From Neisseria flavescens (GTDB lineage Bacteria; Pseudomonadota; Gammaproteobacteria; Burkholderiales; Neisseriaceae), in assembly GCF_005221285.1 (NCBI RefSeq), contig NZ_CP039886.1, positions 1,798,001-1,862,000 on the forward strand: a stretch of DNA of 64,000 bases. The letters run 5' to 3'. The translations under genes were made by a program, and so were the position numbers. Below are positions 25,842 through 34,349 of this stretch, piece after piece. Below the pieces are notes generated by a model. It was not told where the DNA came from and searched no databases. It saw nothing but the letters and a program-made list of their open reading frames with translations. Numbering within the stretch: position 1 is the stretch's first letter; each line of letters opens with the position of its first letter.

Positions 25842-27899
25842 ATGACACGCAAAATCCTTGTCACTTCCGCGCTGCCGTATGCCAACGGCAGCATCCACCT
25901 CGGCCACATGGTCGAACACATCCAAACCGACATTTGGGTACGCTTCCAAAAACTGCGCGGCCACGAATGCCACTACTGCTGCGCCGACGACACCCACGGC
26001 ACACCCGTGATGCTTGCCGCGCAAAAACAAGGCATCGCGCCCGAAGACATGATTGCCAAAGTGCGCGAAGAACACCTCGCCGACTTTACCGGCTTTTTCA
26101 TCGGCTACGACAATTATTACAGCACCCATTCTCCTGAAAACAAACAGTTTTCCCAAGACATTTACCGTGCACTGAAAGCCGACGGCAAAATCGAGAGCCG
26201 CGTCATCGAGCAGCTTTTCGACCCTGAAAAACAAATGTTTCTGCCCGACCGCTTCGTCAAAGGCGAATGCCCGAAATGCCACGCCAAAGACCAATACGGC
26301 GACAACTGCGAAGTCTGCGGCACGACCTATTCCCCGACCGAACTGATCAACCCGTATTCTGCCGTTTCCGGTGCCAAACCCGAATTGCGCGAATCCGAAC
26401 ACTTCTTCTTCAAACTGGGCGAATGCGCCGACTTCCTCAAAGCATGGACTTCCGGCAACAACCCGCACGACGGCAAGCCCCATCTGCAACCGGAAGCCCT
26501 CAACAAAATGAAAGAATGGCTGGGCGAAGACGGAGAAACCACCCTGTCCGACTGGGACATTTCCCGCGACGCGCCGTATTTCGGCTTTGAAATCCCCGAC
26601 GCGCCGGGCAAATACTTCTACGTCTGGCTGGACGCGCCCGTCGGCTACATGGCATCGTTTAAAAACCTGTGCGACCGCATCGGCGTCGATTTCGACGAAT
26701 ACTTCAAAGCCGGCAGCCAAACCGAGATGTACCACTTCATCGGCAAAGACATCCTCTATTTCCACGCCCTGTTCTGGCCTGCCATGCTGCATTTCTCCGG
26801 CCACCGCGCCCCGACCGGCGTGTACGCACACGGCTTTTTGACCGTGGACGGACAAAAAATGTCCAAATCGCGCGGCACGTTTATCACCGCCAAATCCTAT
26901 TTGGAACAAGGTCTGAACCCTGAGTGGATGCGCTACTACATCGCCGCCAAACTCAACAGCAAAATCGAAGACATCGATTTGAACCTGCAAGACTTTATCA
27001 GCCGCGTAAACAGTGACCTCGTCGGCAAATATGTCAATATCGCCGCCCGCGCATCAGGTTTTATCGCCAAACGCTTTGAAGGTCGTCTGAAAGACGTTAC
27101 CGACAGCGAATTGCTGGCAAAACTTGCTGCCGAAAGCGAGACCATCGCTGAGCAATACGAAAACCGCGAATACGCCCGCGCCCTGCGCGACATCATGGCA
27201 TTGGCGGACGCAGTGAACGAATACGTCGATGCCAACAAGCCGTGGGAGCTCGCCAAACAAGAAGGTCAAGACGAACGCCTGCACGAAGTATGCAGCGAAC
27301 TCATCAACGCCTTCACCATGCTGACCGCCTACCTCGCCCCCGTGTTGCCGCAAACCGCCGCCAACGCCGCGCGTTTCCTCAATCTGGACGCGATTACCTG
27401 GGCGAACACAAGGGTAACCTTGGGCGAACACGCCATCAACAAATACGAACATTTAATGCAACGAGTGGAGCAAAAACAAGTGGACGATTTAATCGAAGCC
27501 AACAAACAAAGCATTCAGACGCCCCCCGCGCCTGCCGCCGAAGAGAGCAAATACGAAAAAGTCGCCGAACAGGCCAGCTTTGACGACTTTATGAAAATCG
27601 ACATGCGCGTCGCCAAAGTATTGAACTGCGAAGCCGTCGAAGGCAGCACCAAACTTTTGAAATTCGATCTCGATTTCGGTTTTGAAAAACGCATCATCTT
27701 CTCCGGCATCGCCGCGTCTTACCCAAATCCTGCCGAATTGAACGGCCGCATGGTCATCGCCGTCGCCAACTTCGCCCCACGCAAAATGGCAAAATTCGGC
27801 GTATCCGAAGGCATGATCCTCTCCGCCGCCACCGCCGAGGGCAAACTGAAGCTGCTCGATGTTGACGCAGGCGCACAGCCCGGGGATAAAGTGGGCTAA
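25842..27899 (+). CDS. metG: methionyl-tRNA synthetase
   Basis: MetG charges initiator and elongator tRNA-Met. The 685-residue protein shows the HIGH motif (IHLGH, near residue 23), the zinc-binding knuckle CPKC/CEVC near 145-160, and KMSKSRG near 335. The C-terminal OB-fold tRNA-binding domain begins at DDFMKIDMRVAKV. The ATG at 25842 starts MTRKILVTSALPYANG, the family N-terminus; the frame extends 17 codons upstream without support. One variant DUS (GGTCGTCTGAA) lies inside the gene near 27082. Confidence 0.96.
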   Translation: MTRKILVTSALPYANGSIHLGHMVEHIQTDIWVRFQKLRGHECHYCCADDTHGTPVMLAAQKQGIAPEDMIAKVREEHLADFTGFFIGYDNYYSTHSPENKQFSQDIYRALKADGKIESRVIEQLFDPEKQMFLPDRFVKGECPKCHAKDQYGDNCEVCGTTYSPTELINPYSAVSGAKPELRESEHFFFKLGECADFLKAWTSGNNPHDGKPHLQPEALNKMKEWLGEDGETTLSDWDISRDAPYFGFEIPDAPGKYFYVWLDAPVGYMASFKNLCDRIGVDFDEYFKAGSQTEMYHFIGKDILYFHALFWPAMLHFSGHRAPTGVYAHGFLTVDGQKMSKSRGTFITAKSYLEQGLNPEWMRYYIAAKLNSKIEDIDLNLQDFISRVNSDLVGKYVNIAARASGFIAKRFEGRLKDVTDSELLAKLAAESETIAEQYENREYARALRDIMALADAVNEYVDANKPWELAKQEGQDERLHEVCSELINAFTMLTAYLAPVLPQTAANAARFLNLDAITWANTRVTLGEHAINKYEHLMQRVEQKQVDDLIEANKQSIQTPPAPAAEESKYEKVAEQASFDDFMKIDMRVAKVLNCEAVEGSTKLLKFDLDFGFEKRIIFSGIAASYPNPAELNGRMVIAVANFAPRKMAKFGVSEGMILSAATAEGKLKLLDVDAGAQPGDKVG

Positions 27900-27922
27900 G
27901 TATCAAATCTTAAGGAGAAACC

Positions 27923-28117
27923 ATGTTAAACCTTTCCGCACCGGTACTTAAAGAAATTGAGTTGCTTCATGATGCAGGCTTATCGGTTGGCGCTATTGTT
28001 GCAGTGTTGCGTCTGAAGTTTCCGGTAGAGCTCCATGATCGGGAGGACAAGAAAATTGAAGAAGCCGTTCTTCTCATGAGCAATCCGCCGCGAAAAGCAC
28101 CTTCTCTTTCCCGCTAA
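27923..28117 (+). CDS. small conserved-looking protein after metG
   Basis: The 64-residue protein has no motif I recognise. Its first half looks helical (PVLKEIELLHDAGLSVGAIVAVLRLKF), and it ends with a basic tail (PPRKAPSLSR). AAGGAG lies six bases before the ATG, one of the best ribosome binding sites in the window, and it is only 23 bases after metG, so it is very likely expressed with metG. Function unknown. Confidence 0.75.
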   Translation: MLNLSAPVLKEIELLHDAGLSVGAIVAVLRLKFPVELHDREDKKIEEAVLLMSNPPRKAPSLSR

Positions 28118-28160
28118 GGTAGCGATACCGGTTGAAAGGTAAATTTGGTTATGCTTCAAC

Positions 28161-28193
28161 AAAAGGCCGTCTGAAAATTTCAGACGGCCTTTT
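28161..28193. terminator. DUS-pair terminator
   Basis: Arms around inverted AG-DUS (28161-28176 and 28178-28193) with a terminal T-run. A Correia element begins at the next base. Confidence 0.85.
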
Positions 28194-28300
28194 TATAGTG
28201 GATTAAATTTAAATCAGGACAAGGCGACGAAGCCGCAGACAGTACAGATAGTACGGCAAGGCGAGGCAACGCTGTACTGGTTTAAATTTAATCCACTATA
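28194..28300. repeat. Correia repeat-enclosed element (107 bp)
   Basis: The ends form an inverted repeat, TATAGTGGATTAAATTTAAA at 28194 and its complement ending at 28300, around a core containing GACAAGGCGACGAAGCCGC. This is the short Correia form known across Neisseria, a non-autonomous element that targets TA. It sits between two terminating genes, so any promoter activity would have little to act on here. Confidence 0.9.
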
Positions 28301-28330
28301 TTTATCCAAACACTTATTTCCGTTAAAACT

Positions 28331-29197
28331 TTATCTCAACAGTTCATCGGTAACGCGTTGCAGAAATTCGATGCGCTCGGGTTTGGCCTCGCCTGATTCG
28401 GCAGCGGCTTTGACGGCGCAGCCGGGTTCGGCGCGGTGGGTACAGTTGTGGAAACGGCACTGGCCGATAAGGTGGCGCAGGTCGGGGAAGTATTGCAGTA
28501 AATCGGCGGCTTGGAGATGGTGCAGGCCGAATTCTTGCAGGCCGGGGGAGTCGATGAGTCGGGTTTCTGCATTCAAATCGTATAGTTGGGCGTGGGTGGT
28601 GGTGTGTTTGCCGGAGTCGAGCGCGGTGGAAATGTCGCCGGTTCGGGCGGCTTGGTTGCCGAGTAGGGCGTTGGTCAGGGTGGACTTGCCCATGCCGCTT
28701 TGTCCGAGCAGGATGTTGGTTTGCCCTTCTAAAATGGGACGCAGGGTGTCGGCGTTTTCCAATGCGTTGGTTTCGACCACGGGGTAGCCGAGGGTTTCGT
28801 AGAATTTGAGTTTCTCGCGCCATTGGGCGGTTTCGGGGAGGTCGGCTTTGTTGAGGACAATGACAGCATCGATGCCGGCCGCTTCGGCTGCGAGGAGGGC
28901 GCGTTGCAACAGGGCTTCGCTGGGTGAGGGGCTGGCGGCGGTGACGATGAGCAGTTGGGTAACGTTGGCAGCAATCAGTTTGGTTTTCCACGCGTCTTGG
29001 CGGTAGAGCAGGCTTTCGCGCGGAAGATAGTCTTCAATCACGACTTGTTCGCCGTTGATGGGACTGATACGGACGTGGTCGCCGCAGGCGAAATCGACGC
29101 GTTTTTTTCGGGTGGTGGCGTCATATGTTTGGCCGTCGAGGGTGCGGACGATATAGCGGCGGCCATAGCTGGTAATGATTTGGGCGGTATCGGTCAT
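28331..29197 (-). CDS. rsgA: ribosome small subunit-dependent GTPase A
   Basis: RsgA checks late 30S maturation and uses GTP hydrolysis to leave the ribosome. The 288-residue protein has an N-terminal OB fold and a circularly permuted GTPase, so the motif order is G4 NKAD (near residue 117), G1 GQSGMGKSTL (near 167) and G3 DSPG (near 216). A C-terminal zinc knuckle follows (CRFHNCTHRAEPGC). No anomalies. Confidence 0.95.
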   Translation of the reverse strand: MTDTAQIITSYGRRYIVRTLDGQTYDATTRKKRVDFACGDHVRISPINGEQVVIEDYLPRESLLYRQDAWKTKLIAANVTQLLIVTAASPSPSEALLQRALLAAEAAGIDAVIVLNKADLPETAQWREKLKFYETLGYPVVETNALENADTLRPILEGQTNILLGQSGMGKSTLTNALLGNQAARTGDISTALDSGKHTTTHAQLYDLNAETRLIDSPGLQEFGLHHLQAADLLQYFPDLRHLIGQCRFHNCTHRAEPGCAVKAAAESGEAKPERIEFLQRVTDELLR

Positions 29198-29347
29198 GAT
29201 GGGGTTTATTGTTTGGAATGGTGTGATTGTACCGAAAGTCGGCTATGGCCGTCTGAAAACTTGTTTGCACCTTTTAACTTTCTTTGGCTTGGTTTTTTAG
29301 TATTTCTGCCCTATATTTGCAATGTATTTGTTTTCAGGAGATTTTTT

Positions 29348-29965
29348 ATGGATTTCAGTCAGTTGCTCAATCAGGTTTTGGGTGCGGCTCAAAAAGGTGG
29401 CAAAGCGGTTGCGGACAGTCCGCTCAATTCTTTCGGCGGCGGCGCGTTGACGGGTGCTTTGGCATCGATGCTGTTGAAAAAGAAAAACACGAAGAAGCTG
29501 GTCAAGGCCGGATCAGTCGCCGCTTTGGGTTTTCTGGCTTATAAAGGCTACCAAAACTGGAAACAAAACCGCCAGCAGGACGAATTGCCGCAAAGTGCGT
29601 TCCAACCTGCCGGCCTGATTGGTGAAAACCACAGCCGTGTGATTTTGCAAACGATGATTGCGGCGGCGGCTTCAGATGGCCTGATTGACGATGCGGAACG
29701 CGCGGCGATTGAGCGTGAAAGCGGCAGCGATGCGGAAACGGCGACATGGCTGCAGGCTGAATATGCGCAACCGGCCTCTATCAAGCAAATTGCCGCTTCT
29801 GTCGGCAGCGACGAGGCTTTGGCAGCTGAAACTTATCTGGCGGCCAGATTAGTCTGTGCGGATTTGTCGCGCAAGGAAATCGTGTTCCTGAGCCGTTTGT
29901 CCCAAGCTTTGAATTTGGACGACCAACTGGTCGAAAGCTTGGAAAAACAGCTCGAATTGGCTTAA
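29348..29965 (+). CDS. DUF533/TerB-like protein
   Basis: The 205-residue protein matches the DUF533 (YebE-like) family. The N-terminal part is glycine-rich with a hydrophobic stretch (FGGGALTGALASMLL, VAALGFLAYKGY; about residues 28-65). The C-terminal TerB-like helical domain begins near residue 95 (RVILQTMIAAAASDGLIDDAERA). It is probably membrane-associated; function is unknown. AGGAG precedes the ATG at 29348. A DUS-pair terminator follows. Confidence 0.85.
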   Translation: MDFSQLLNQVLGAAQKGGKAVADSPLNSFGGGALTGALASMLLKKKNTKKLVKAGSVAALGFLAYKGYQNWKQNRQQDELPQSAFQPAGLIGENHSRVILQTMIAAAASDGLIDDAERAAIERESGSDAETATWLQAEYAQPASIKQIAASVGSDEALAAETYLAARLVCADLSRKEIVFLSRLSQALNLDDQLVESLEKQLELA

Positions 29966-29974
29966 GCTTGATTT

Positions 29975-30010
29975 AAAAGGCCGTCTGAAACCTAATTTCA
30001 GACGGCCTTT
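29975..30010. terminator. DUS-pair terminator
   Basis: Inverted AG-DUS with AAAGGCCGTCTGAAA and TTTCAGACGGCCTTT arms, ending the DUF533 gene. Confidence 0.85.
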
Positions 30011-30064
30011 CGACTTCATTTCGGAGTAAAATAACCCTTTCGACATATTAAAGGCTGTCTGAAC

Positions 30065-30985
30065 ATGAATAAACTTTTTTCCACATTTAAAACGTTTTTA
30101 GCCGCTTCGTCCGTCTTGGTATTGGCTGCCTGTCCGAGTGGCAACGCGCCGCAATCCAAACCTTCTACGCAGGGTCAAAATACGGTTTCGCGTCCTGCAC
30201 CCAAACCGAAAGCCACAGTTGCGCTGGCTTTGGGCGGCGGCGCGTCCAAAGGCTTTGCCCATATCGGGATTATTAAGGTTTTGAAAGAAAACAATATTCC
30301 GATCAAAATTGTTACCGGCACATCCGCAGGCTCGATTGTCGGCAGTATGTACGCTTCGGGAATGTCGCCCGACCGCCTCGAATTGGAAGCGGAAATTTTG
30401 GGTAAAACCGATTTGGTGGATTTGACCTTGTCCACCAGCGGCTTCATCAAAGGCGAAAAACTGCAAAACTACATCAACCGCAAAGTCGGCAACCGCCTGA
30501 TGCAGCAGTTCCCCATCAAATTTGCCGCCGTTGCGACTGATTTTGAAAGCGGCAAACCGGTGGTGTTCAACGTCGGCAATGCCGGACAGGCCGTCCGCGC
30601 TTCCGCTTCGATTCCGAACGTGTTCCAACCAGTCGTCATCGGCAACCGCAAATATGTAGACGGCGGCCTGTCGCAACCCGTACCAGTCAGCGCGGCGAAA
30701 AAAATGGGCGCAAACTTCATCATTGCCGTCGACATTTCCGCACGTCCGGCCAAAAATGTCAGCCAAGGCATGTTCTCCTATCTTGACCAAACCTTCAACG
30801 TAATGAGTCAAACTGCGTTGCGCCAAGAATTGGGACAAGCCAATGTGGTCATCAAACCGCAGGTTTTGGAGCTGGGTTCGGTTGGCGGTTTTGACCAAAA
30901 ACAACGCGCCATCCAATTGGGCGAACAGGCCGCACGCGCCGCCCTGCCTGAAATCAAACGCAAACTGGCAGCATATCAGTATTAA
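30065..30985 (+). CDS. patatin-like phospholipase, predicted lipoprotein
   Basis: The 306-residue protein has a lipoprotein signal with lipobox LAAC (Cys at about residue 22). The patatin domain shows the oxyanion glycine motif GGGASKGFAHIGI (about 58-70), the nucleophile elbow GTSAGS (near 87) and the catalytic Asp in VDGGL (near 200). It should hydrolyse lipid acyl esters at the envelope; substrate unknown. Related RssA-like proteins are common in proteobacteria. A shortened DUS (GGCTGTCTGAA) lies just before the ATG. Confidence 0.92.
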   Translation: MNKLFSTFKTFLAASSVLVLAACPSGNAPQSKPSTQGQNTVSRPAPKPKATVALALGGGASKGFAHIGIIKVLKENNIPIKIVTGTSAGSIVGSMYASGMSPDRLELEAEILGKTDLVDLTLSTSGFIKGEKLQNYINRKVGNRLMQQFPIKFAAVATDFESGKPVVFNVGNAGQAVRASASIPNVFQPVVIGNRKYVDGGLSQPVPVSAAKKMGANFIIAVDISARPAKNVSQGMFSYLDQTFNVMSQTALRQELGQANVVIKPQVLELGSVGGFDQKQRAIQLGEQAARAALPEIKRKLAAYQY

Positions 30986-31002
30986 TCATCCGCCGTTTAA
31001 AC

Positions 31003-31038
31003 AGGCCGTCTGAAAGTATGTTTTTTCAGACGGCCTTT
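31003..31038. terminator. DUS-pair terminator
   Basis: Arms AGGCCGTCTGAAA (31003-31015) and TTTCAGACGGCCT (31024-31036), between the patatin and RNase II-like genes. Confidence 0.85.
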
Positions 31039-31094
31039 CTTGTGCAAATCTGCTAAAATCACGCGTTTCCTACAAATCATAAAATCCTAAAAAA

Positions 31095-32951
31095 ATGAAT
31101 ATCTTTTACGAAGAGTCCGGCCAATTCAAAGTTGCCTCCATCGTCCAAAAAAACGACGCCACCTACCAAGTCGATACCCAACACGGCAAGCGCACCAAAG
31201 TGAAGGCAAACAACGTCTTTGCCGAGTTTGACGGCGATATGGCGGCGTTTTTGGAAAACGCGCAGGCACAGGCGGCGGACATCGACACCGATTTATTGTG
31301 GGAAGTATGCGGCAAAGAGGAATTTACCGCCGAAGCCATCGCCGAAGAATATTACGGCCATGCGCCGACCAAAACCGAGCTGGCGGCGACTTTGATTGCG
31401 CTGTACGCCGCGCCGATGTATTTCTACAAAAAAGCCAAAGGCGTGTTCAAAGCCGCGCCCGAAGAAACCTTAAAACAAGCGCTTGCCGCCATCGAACGCA
31501 AAAAACAACAAGACGCGCAAATCGACGCTTGGGCGGAAGCCTTGAAACGCGGCGAGATGCCGTCTGAAATCGCGGCGGATTTGAAAACCATCCTGCACGC
31601 GCCCGACAAGCAGTCGCTGACCTACAAAGCCTTTACCAAAGCCGCCGACGCGCTGAAAACCTCCGCCTACGAACTGGCGAAAAAAACAGGCGGCATTACG
31701 TCCATTCCCCAATACCTGCAAGACGGTTTTGAAATCAAATACTTCCCCAAAGGAACAGGCTTCCCCGACCTTCCCTTTCCCGAAATGCCCGACTTGCCCA
31801 AGGCCGACGTTACCGCCTTTTCCATTGACGACGAATCGACTACCGAAGTCGATGACGCTTTAAGCCTGACCGACTTGGGCAACGGCACGAAACGCGTCGG
31901 TATCCACATTGCCGCGCCGTCGCTTGCCATCGCGCCAGGCGGCGGAATGGAACAAATCATTATGCAGCGGTTAAGCACGGTTTATTTTCCCAACGGCAAA
32001 ATCACTATGCTGCCCGAAAACTGGATAGTCGCGTTCAGTCTCGATGCGGGCGCGTACCGTCCCGCCGTCAGCATTTATTTCGATGTGGACAGCGACTTCA
32101 ACGCCGGCGAGCCGACCTGCAAAATCGAAGCCGTCAACATCTCCGAAAACCTGCGCATCCAAGCCATCGAGCCGCATTTCAACGCCGAAGCAGGCTTGGA
32201 CGAAGCCGGCGAAATGATGTTTGCCCACCATCAAGACCTGATTTGGTTCTATCAATTCGCCGTCGCCCTGCAAAAAGCGCGCGGCAAATACGAACCCGAC
32301 CGCGCGCCGCAATACGATTACAGCATCGAATTGAATGAAGAAGGCAAGGTATCCGTCGTCCGCCGCGAACGCGGTTCGCCCATCGATACGCTGGTCAGCG
32401 AGATGATGATTCTTGCCAACAGCACTTGGGCGCAAATGCTCCACGACAACGACCTGCCCAGCCTTTTCCGCGTCCAACCGGCAGGCAAAGTGCGTATGAG
32501 CACCAAATCCGAGCCGCACATCGGTATGGGCGTGCAGCATTACGGCTGGTTTACCTCGCCGCTGCGCCGCGCCGCCGACTACATCAACCAAAAGCAGCTG
32601 ATCAGCCTGATAGACGACTCCGCCGAGCCGCTGTATCAAAACAGCGATGCCGAACTCTTCGCCGCGCTACGCGACTTCGATGCCGCCTATACCGCCTACG
32701 CCGATTTCCAACGCCAAATGGAAGCCTACTGGAGCCTCGTCTATCTGCAACAGCAAGGCACGAGCGAGCTGACGGCCACCATCCTCAAAGAAGACCTCGT
32801 CCGCATCGAAGGCCTGCCGCTGGCAACGCGCGCGACCGGTATTCCGTTTGACGCGCTGCCCAAATCGCAGGCATTGTTCAAAATCACTGAATTGGATGCC
32901 GAGAAGCAGTTTATCGCGCTCAACTATCAAAAAGCCGTTTTACCGGGCTGA
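31095..32951 (+). CDS. RNase II-family exoribonuclease
   Basis: The 618-residue protein carries the RNB catalytic domain. The metal-binding aspartates are in SIDDESTTEVDDALS (about residue 240), with the supporting HYGWFTSPLRRAADY motif near 480. The N-terminal 200 residues do not look like the cold-shock domains of RNase R or E. coli RNase II, so it is probably the shorter RNase II-like subgroup of beta-proteobacteria. It should degrade RNA from the 3' end. An AT-DUS occurs in the coding region at about 31558. Confidence 0.88.
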   Translation: MNIFYEESGQFKVASIVQKNDATYQVDTQHGKRTKVKANNVFAEFDGDMAAFLENAQAQAADIDTDLLWEVCGKEEFTAEAIAEEYYGHAPTKTELAATLIALYAAPMYFYKKAKGVFKAAPEETLKQALAAIERKKQQDAQIDAWAEALKRGEMPSEIAADLKTILHAPDKQSLTYKAFTKAADALKTSAYELAKKTGGITSIPQYLQDGFEIKYFPKGTGFPDLPFPEMPDLPKADVTAFSIDDESTTEVDDALSLTDLGNGTKRVGIHIAAPSLAIAPGGGMEQIIMQRLSTVYFPNGKITMLPENWIVAFSLDAGAYRPAVSIYFDVDSDFNAGEPTCKIEAVNISENLRIQAIEPHFNAEAGLDEAGEMMFAHHQDLIWFYQFAVALQKARGKYEPDRAPQYDYSIELNEEGKVSVVRRERGSPIDTLVSEMMILANSTWAQMLHDNDLPSLFRVQPAGKVRMSTKSEPHIGMGVQHYGWFTSPLRRAADYINQKQLISLIDDSAEPLYQNSDAELFAALRDFDAAYTAYADFQRQMEAYWSLVYLQQQGTSELTATILKEDLVRIEGLPLATRATGIPFDALPKSQALFKITELDAEKQFIALNYQKAVLPG

Positions 32952-32971
32952 TAACGTTATTCCGTTTGAAA

Positions 32972-33035
32972 AAGGCCGTCTGAACAAAGAAACAGAAATC
33001 TTTGATTTCGTTTTCACCCCTGTTCAGACGGCCTT
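32972..33035. terminator. DUS-pair terminator with long loop
   Basis: Arms AAGGCCGTCTGAACA (32972-32986) and TGTTCAGACGGCCTT (33021-33035) separated by 34 bases, longer than most pairs here. Confidence 0.7.
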
Positions 33036-33085
33036 AATCATCTAAAAATGCTACAATTCCCCTTTTCTGCCCATCATTTCAAACC

Positions 33086-33313
33086 ATGAAAAAAAACGCC
33101 CCCCAATCCTTTGAAGAAGCCTTATCCCGCCTCGAAACCCTGACCCAGGCCATGCAAAGCAGCGAAATGCCGCTGGAAGACGCTCTGGCCGCCTATCAGG
33201 AAGGCAACGAATTGGTCAGATACTGCCAAACCAAATTGGCGGAAGTCGAGCAGAAACTGCAAGTCTTGGATGCCGGCGAACTGAAGGAGTTGAATCTTGA
33301 ACCCGGCGAATGA
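33086..33313 (+). CDS. xseB: exodeoxyribonuclease VII small subunit
   Basis: The 75-residue coiled protein matches XseB (SFEEALSRLETLTQAMQS and LEDALAAYQEGNELVRYCQ), the small subunit that joins XseA to degrade ssDNA. The large subunit gene is not nearby. Its last 17 bases overlap the ispA start, the common xseB-ispA arrangement. Confidence 0.95.
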   Translation: MKKNAPQSFEEALSRLETLTQAMQSSEMPLEDALAAYQEGNELVRYCQTKLAEVEQKLQVLDAGELKELNLEPGE

Positions 33314-34193
33314 ACTCAAAACATGGCAGCAAAAAGCCCAAGCGCAAACCGAATTGCTGCTGGTGCATTTTTTGCCGTCTGAAAGCCAAGTTCCGCACAC
33401 GCTTCACGAAGCCATGCGTTACGTTACCCTCGGCGGCGGCAAACGGCTGCGCCCGCTCTTGGTGCTTGCCGCGTCCGAATTGGGCGAAGCAAACCAAAAC
33501 GCCGTCGAGCAGGCCATGGCTGCCATCGAAATGGTGCACGTCTATTCGTTGGTTCACGACGATATGCCGGCGATGGACAATGACAGCCTGCGCCGCGGCA
33601 AACCGACCTGCCATGTGCAATACGATGAAGCAACCGCCCTTTTGGTCGGCGATGCGCTGCAAACCCAAGCCTTTGATGTACTGAGCCGTCCGACAGGCCT
33701 ACCTGCCGAACGCCAGCTTGCCATGTTGTCCACGCTGGCCCAAGCATCCGGCAGCCTCGGTATGGCGGGCGGACAAGCCATCGACCTTGCCAATGTCGGC
33801 AAAGCCATGAATCAGGCCGAATTGGAACAGATGCACAGCCTCAAAACCGGCGCACTCATCCGCGCGGCCGTGGCCTTAGGCGCACTTTCCTGCCCAGACT
33901 TAACACCGGCGCAAATCCAAACCTTAGACCACTACGCCGCCAAATTAGGTTTGGCTTTCCAAGTGATCGACGATGTATTGGACTGCGAAGCCGATACCGC
34001 TACCTTGGGCAAAACAGCCGGTAAAGACTCGGACAACGACAAACCGACCTACGTCAAACTAATGGGCCTGCACGCCGCGCGTACTTACGCAGAGACGCTG
34101 ATTACAGAAGCCGTTGCCCTGATCGAGCCATTCGGCGACAAAGCCCTGCGCCTGCGCCAACTGGCAGAGTTTGTTACTGCACGGAAAAACTAA
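33297..34193 (+). CDS. ispA: farnesyl diphosphate synthase
   Basis: IspA condenses isopentenyl and allylic diphosphates to make farnesyl diphosphate for quinones and undecaprenyl lipids. The 298-residue protein shows the two aspartate-rich motifs, DDMPAMDND (near residue 86) and DDVLDCE (near 225), and GGGKRLRP. It starts with TTG at 33297 inside xseB; AAGGAG at good spacing supports this start. Co-translated with xseB. Confidence 0.95.
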   Translation: MNPANELKTWQQKAQAQTELLLVHFLPSESQVPHTLHEAMRYVTLGGGKRLRPLLVLAASELGEANQNAVEQAMAAIEMVHVYSLVHDDMPAMDNDSLRRGKPTCHVQYDEATALLVGDALQTQAFDVLSRPTGLPAERQLAMLSTLAQASGSLGMAGGQAIDLANVGKAMNQAELEQMHSLKTGALIRAAVALGALSCPDLTPAQIQTLDHYAAKLGLAFQVIDDVLDCEADTATLGKTAGKDSDNDKPTYVKLMGLHAARTYAETLITEAVALIEPFGDKALRLRQLAEFVTARKN

Positions 34194-34209
34194 ACCTGCA
34201 AATAAATGA

Positions 34210-34249
34210 AGGCCGTCTGAAACCTGATTTTAGGTTTCAGACGGCCTTT
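34210..34249. terminator. bidirectional DUS-pair terminator
   Basis: Seventeen-base arms (34210-34226 and 34233-34249) built on inverted AG-DUS, placed between convergent ispA and ftsY. Confidence 0.85.
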
Positions 34250-34349
34250 TTAACAGCCTGTTTGGCTTAGGTATCCCATACCGAATACAGAGCCTTCAAA
34301 GTGCATGAAACACCCCACAAACTGCGTTTACAAACCTCAGCCTATCTGT